A stretch of 64,000 nucleotides of DNA, from assembly GCF_900113635.1 (NCBI RefSeq), contig NZ_FOQA01000010.1, positions 22,074 through 86,073 on the forward strand, read 5' to 3'. Positions within the stretch are counted from its first letter, which is position 1. The number at the start of each line of letters is the position of its first letter. The translations under genes were made by a program, and so were the position numbers. The notes beneath the pieces are model-generated. The model was not told the origin of the DNA. It saw only the letters and a program-made list of their open reading frames with translations, and did no database searches. Origin of the DNA: Tindallia magadiensis. GTDB taxonomy: Bacteria; Bacillota; Clostridia; Peptostreptococcales; Tindalliaceae. Of this stretch, positions 61,566 to 64,000 are shown piece after piece.

Positions 61566-62471
61566 TTAGGCATAGGCGTCTATCAATTTTTTTACAAAAA
61601 AGGATAGCTCTTCCTTTAAAAATTCATTTTTTCTCTTTACCAATCCGCAGGTGATCGTCAGATTTTTGTTTTCATAAGGTATTCTATTGAGATCACTCGG
61701 CAAAGCCTTATTGCATTTCCAGTCTATCTCTATTGCAAAGGAAGGCAGACTGTGTAGTGCATCATTATACGTTTTGTTTCCATTGGCTAATATTGTTTTT
61801 TGATTTTCTGGTATTCCTAAAAATTGAAGCTCGTAATCAAGGCTGAACATGCCTTCAAAAAGATACGCTTTTTTTACATGAAATAACCCTTCTAAATCTT
61901 TTCTCGTAATATTACTTTTTTTGCTTAAAGGGTATTGTTGACTCACATGAATTTTTAGCTGCCCTTGAAAAAGGTTTTGTAACTCTAGCTCTTGTGCGGT
62001 CAACAACTGTCCCAATTTGTTATGCTGAAAATCGCTATAGATGATTAAAGCAACATCGCAGTCTCTCATATTTACTTTCTGGATTGCTGCTTCAACACCA
62101 CATTCGCATAAATTAAATTCATAATTGTTCTCATTGTACCTTTTGCATATTTCGAAAAATTGGGAGTTTATGACTTCTGATCCAAAAGAAGCTATCTTAA
62201 TTTTATTTTCATTTGAACGGGTCATGAGCTTTTTTTCCACAATAGTATATTGCTCTACCAGTGCTTTTGCGTAACTGTAAACTTCCACCCCATAGGAAGT
62301 AAGCGTTACCCCTCTATTGTTTCTATAAAAGATTTTTTTCCCCAAAGTCTTTTCTAAACTAGCAATTTGATTACTTAAATTCGGCTGAGAAATAAATAGA
62401 TTGTTAGCCGCTTTTGAAATACTGCCAGTTTCTACAATTTCAACGACAAATCTTAATTGACTATAATCCAT
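61566..62471 (-). CDS. LysR-family transcriptional regulator
   Basis: A 301-residue LysR protein: winged helix-turn-helix at the N terminus ('FVVEIVETGSISKAANNLFISQPNLSNQIASLEK') and an effector-binding domain (about 90-295). It has the usual length. It is followed 54 bp later by the flavodoxin-like lipoprotein gene and is read in the same direction, so it probably controls that gene and itself. The inducer is unknown. Confidence 0.9.
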   Translation of the reverse strand: MDYSQLRFVVEIVETGSISKAANNLFISQPNLSNQIASLEKTLGKKIFYRNNRGVTLTSYGVEVYSYAKALVEQYTIVEKKLMTRSNENKIKIASFGSEVINSQFFEICKRYNENNYEFNLCECGVEAAIQKVNMRDCDVALIIYSDFQHNKLGQLLTAQELELQNLFQGQLKIHVSQQYPLSKKSNITRKDLEGLFHVKKAYLFEGMFSLDYELQFLGIPENQKTILANGNKTYNDALHSLPSFAIEIDWKCNKALPSDLNRIPYENKNLTITCGLVKRKNEFLKEELSFFVKKLIDAYA

Positions 62472-62709
62472 GGTATATAGTCTCCTTTTTACCTTATTAA
62501 ATTTTCACTTCGAAGTTTACACCTTAGTTATAACATGCTTTTCATTGTATATTATTTAACAAAAAATACAACTACTGTGTTATACCGATTTTTGATAGCC
62601 AACACCCTTATTTCCATATATGTATCGATGTAGTTAAACGCAAGATATTCTGAGGATCTTATTTCTTGCGATTAGCTAACCAGTATCTTTCTTGTCTCTT
62701 TAGTCAACA

Positions 62710-62752
62710 AAAAGCCTCTGCGGCTAAGCATTTTTCTTATCCGCAAAGGCTT
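62710..62752 (-). terminator. Intrinsic terminator of the DUF302 gene
   Basis: Near-perfect AAGCCTCTGCGG/CCGCAAAGGCTT arms with a T tract on the minus strand, 24 bp after the stop codon. Confidence 0.8.
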
Positions 62753-62775
62753 CGATTTTGTAGATCTCTTTTACA

Positions 62776-63882
62776 CTATTCTTGAATCAAGTCCTGTACC
62801 ATCGCTTCTGTTTCCTGAGCAACCGTCATCATGGTATCAGCAATAACGCCTCCAAAGGGCTGGGCAACTTCACCGGAGTTTAACTGTGCAATATAGGTAT
62901 TACCGTCGCTTTTTTCGTATACAGCTACTCGGCAAGGCATAAGGGGCGATACCATGCGTTCGTCGTCCAGTTCCAGAATAGCGGCAGAGTGTTGGCCGGA
63001 GCAAATGGCTATTATTTTAATATTGTTGATATCATATCCTCTCTCACCAAGTATTTCCTGATAATCAAATTCTCCTACCACCGACCAGCCAGCATCAGCA
63101 ACATTTTCTTTCAGTTGTGCCACTGTTTCATCGAAACCATAACGACTCTGGTGTTCTAAAATCATCTGCATTTCCATAGCAGCTTCTTCCATAAAGAAGT
63201 GAGGAAAATCTCTTTGAAAAGCCATGGCCGCAGCAGGGTCATCCAGTCCATCGACATCATTTTCCTTGGCTAGGATGGCATTGGCGTAAGCTTCCAGTCC
63301 GTCACTACCAGTCTGACTGGCAAACCATTCTAGGTGTCCCTGATAAAGTGATGCATCTGTTGTCGAGGAAGCATCAGGTGTTGGGGGGCTTTCCAAAACC
63401 AGGTCGCTAATCATGGCATGGGTTTCCTGAGCAACCGTCATCATGGTATCAGCAATAACACCTCCAAAAGGTTGAGCTACTTCACCGGAATTTAATTGTG
63501 CCACATACGTCTTTCCATCAGATTTTTCATAAATGGAGATCGTGCAAGGCATTAGTGGTGAAACCATACGCTCATCATCCAATTCTAAAATAGCGGCAGA
63601 ATGCTGGCCGGAGCAAACGGCATAAATTTTGATATTCTCAATATCAAAACCTCTTTCTGCTAGAATTTCCTTGTAGTTAAAGACTTGAACGATGGACCAG
63701 CCAGCTTCCTCTACGTTTTCTTCGAAACGTCGGGTGGTTTCCTCAAAGTTATACTTACTTTCATACTCTAAAATCATCTCCATCTGCGGCTGACTTGCTG
63801 CCATTACTGGCATCTGTACCATACCCATCAGAAGCATCAAAATCATGGTAATGGTCATTATTTGTTTTGCTTTCTTTTTCAT
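62776..63882 (-). CDS. Secreted tandem-DUF302 protein
   Basis: A 368-residue protein with a cleavable signal peptide ending near residue 28 (A-A-S). It has two DUF302 domains (about 32-160 and 240-366) sharing long nearly identical stretches such as 'GQHSAAILELDDERMVSPLM' and 'AQPFGGVIADTMMTVAQET'. Each copy keeps one cysteine in 'AVCSGQHS' or 'AICSGQHS' and one in 'LMPC'. DUF302 has no settled function and often occurs beside sulfur or metal genes. GGGAGGA precedes the ATG. Confidence 0.85.
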   Translation of the reverse strand: MKKKAKQIMTITMILMLLMGMVQMPVMAASQPQMEMILEYESKYNFEETTRRFEENVEEAGWSIVQVFNYKEILAERGFDIENIKIYAVCSGQHSAAILELDDERMVSPLMPCTISIYEKSDGKTYVAQLNSGEVAQPFGGVIADTMMTVAQETHAMISDLVLESPPTPDASSTTDASLYQGHLEWFASQTGSDGLEAYANAILAKENDVDGLDDPAAAMAFQRDFPHFFMEEAAMEMQMILEHQSRYGFDETVAQLKENVADAGWSVVGEFDYQEILGERGYDINNIKIIAICSGQHSAAILELDDERMVSPLMPCRVAVYEKSDGNTYIAQLNSGEVAQPFGGVIADTMMTVAQETEAMVQDLIQE

Positions 63883-63907
63883 TTTTATTTCCTCCCTATT
63901 TGATTTC

Positions 63908-63929
63908 GTAGTGTAAAGTAAAACACTAC
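63908..63929 (-). promoter_or_regulatory. Inverted repeat upstream of the DUF302 gene
   Basis: GTAGTGT/ACACTAC with an 8-bp spacer, 25 bp upstream of the start codon and just downstream of weak TTGCAA/TATAAA elements; possible operator. Confidence 0.4.
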
Positions 63930-64000
63930 TCTTTATATTTACCTGCTTTATTTTGCAAAGGCTTCAGAGTTTTTTTGTAATAAAAAACAATGACCCCCTC

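Overview
The window looks like the chromosome of a low-GC, Gram-positive, anaerobic, motile Clostridia-type bacterium. The evidence is strong AGGAGG ribosome-binding sites with ATG, GTG and TTG starts, many lipobox lipoproteins, two chemoreceptors, hydrogenase nickel-insertion proteins, several Fe-S oxidoreductases, a cobalamin riboswitch and an NhaC-type Na+/H+ antiporter. A salt-tolerant or alkaliphilic member of the Tindallia/Alkaliphilus kind would fit, but that is inference. I saw no rRNA, tRNA, CRISPR array or prophage.

Layout. 0-6 kb: end of a VTT-domain membrane protein, then an nhaC gene that appears to be driven by a sigma-54 promoter with three upstream activator-like sites. Its probable regulators, an NtrC-type response regulator and a histidine kinase with a periplasmic solute-binding domain, are encoded next to it. 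6-8 kb: a DUF3796/HTH pair and a REP-associated tyrosine transposase (RAYT) element with inverted ends. 8-14 kb: a five-gene peptide-type ABC importer (order A-B-C-D-F on the minus strand). 14-19 kb: an AT-rich gap, a MATE exporter with an attenuator-like leader, and an aldehyde dehydrogenase. 19-24 kb: a sensory cassette (solute-binding lipoprotein, REC-DUF3369-HD-GYP protein, histidine kinase, second solute-binding lipoprotein). 24-32 kb: a chemoreceptor and a nickel/peptide-type ABC importer under a cobalamin riboswitch.

32-41 kb: a lipoprotein, a nitroreductase, an orphan PAS histidine kinase bracketed by two ~247-bp MITE-like relatives of the RAYT element, a second chemoreceptor, a zinc-ribbon miniprotein, an EamA transporter, and a toxin-antitoxin pair lying between 154-bp direct repeats. 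41-50 kb (minus strand): methyltransferase, ECF S-component, hypA, DUF5692-like membrane protein, a large Fe-S/FAD oxidoreductase, hypB, an FAD amine-oxidase-like protein and a probably domesticated IS481-like protein. 50-60 kb (plus strand): a cluster with the gene content of the poorly understood E. coli ydjXYZ-ynjABCDEF region: CDP-alcohol transferase, rhodanese lipoprotein, Fe-S CCG protein, VTT membrane protein, ABC importer and a triple rhodanese of the YnjE type. 60-64 kb: a membrane protein, an exported flavodoxin-like lipoprotein, a LysR regulator and a secreted tandem-DUF302 protein.

Two themes stand out. The first is dense ligand sensing: solute-binding domains coupled to kinases, two chemoreceptors and c-di-GMP turnover. 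The second is one dispersed 25-bp palindromic repeat family, related to the RAYT, that repeatedly sits within a few bases of stop codons and accompanies local rearrangements. The best candidate for an undescribed system is the sulfur-transfer/import cluster at 50-60 kb; the best-defined regulatory circuit is the sigma-54 module at 1.8-5.7 kb.
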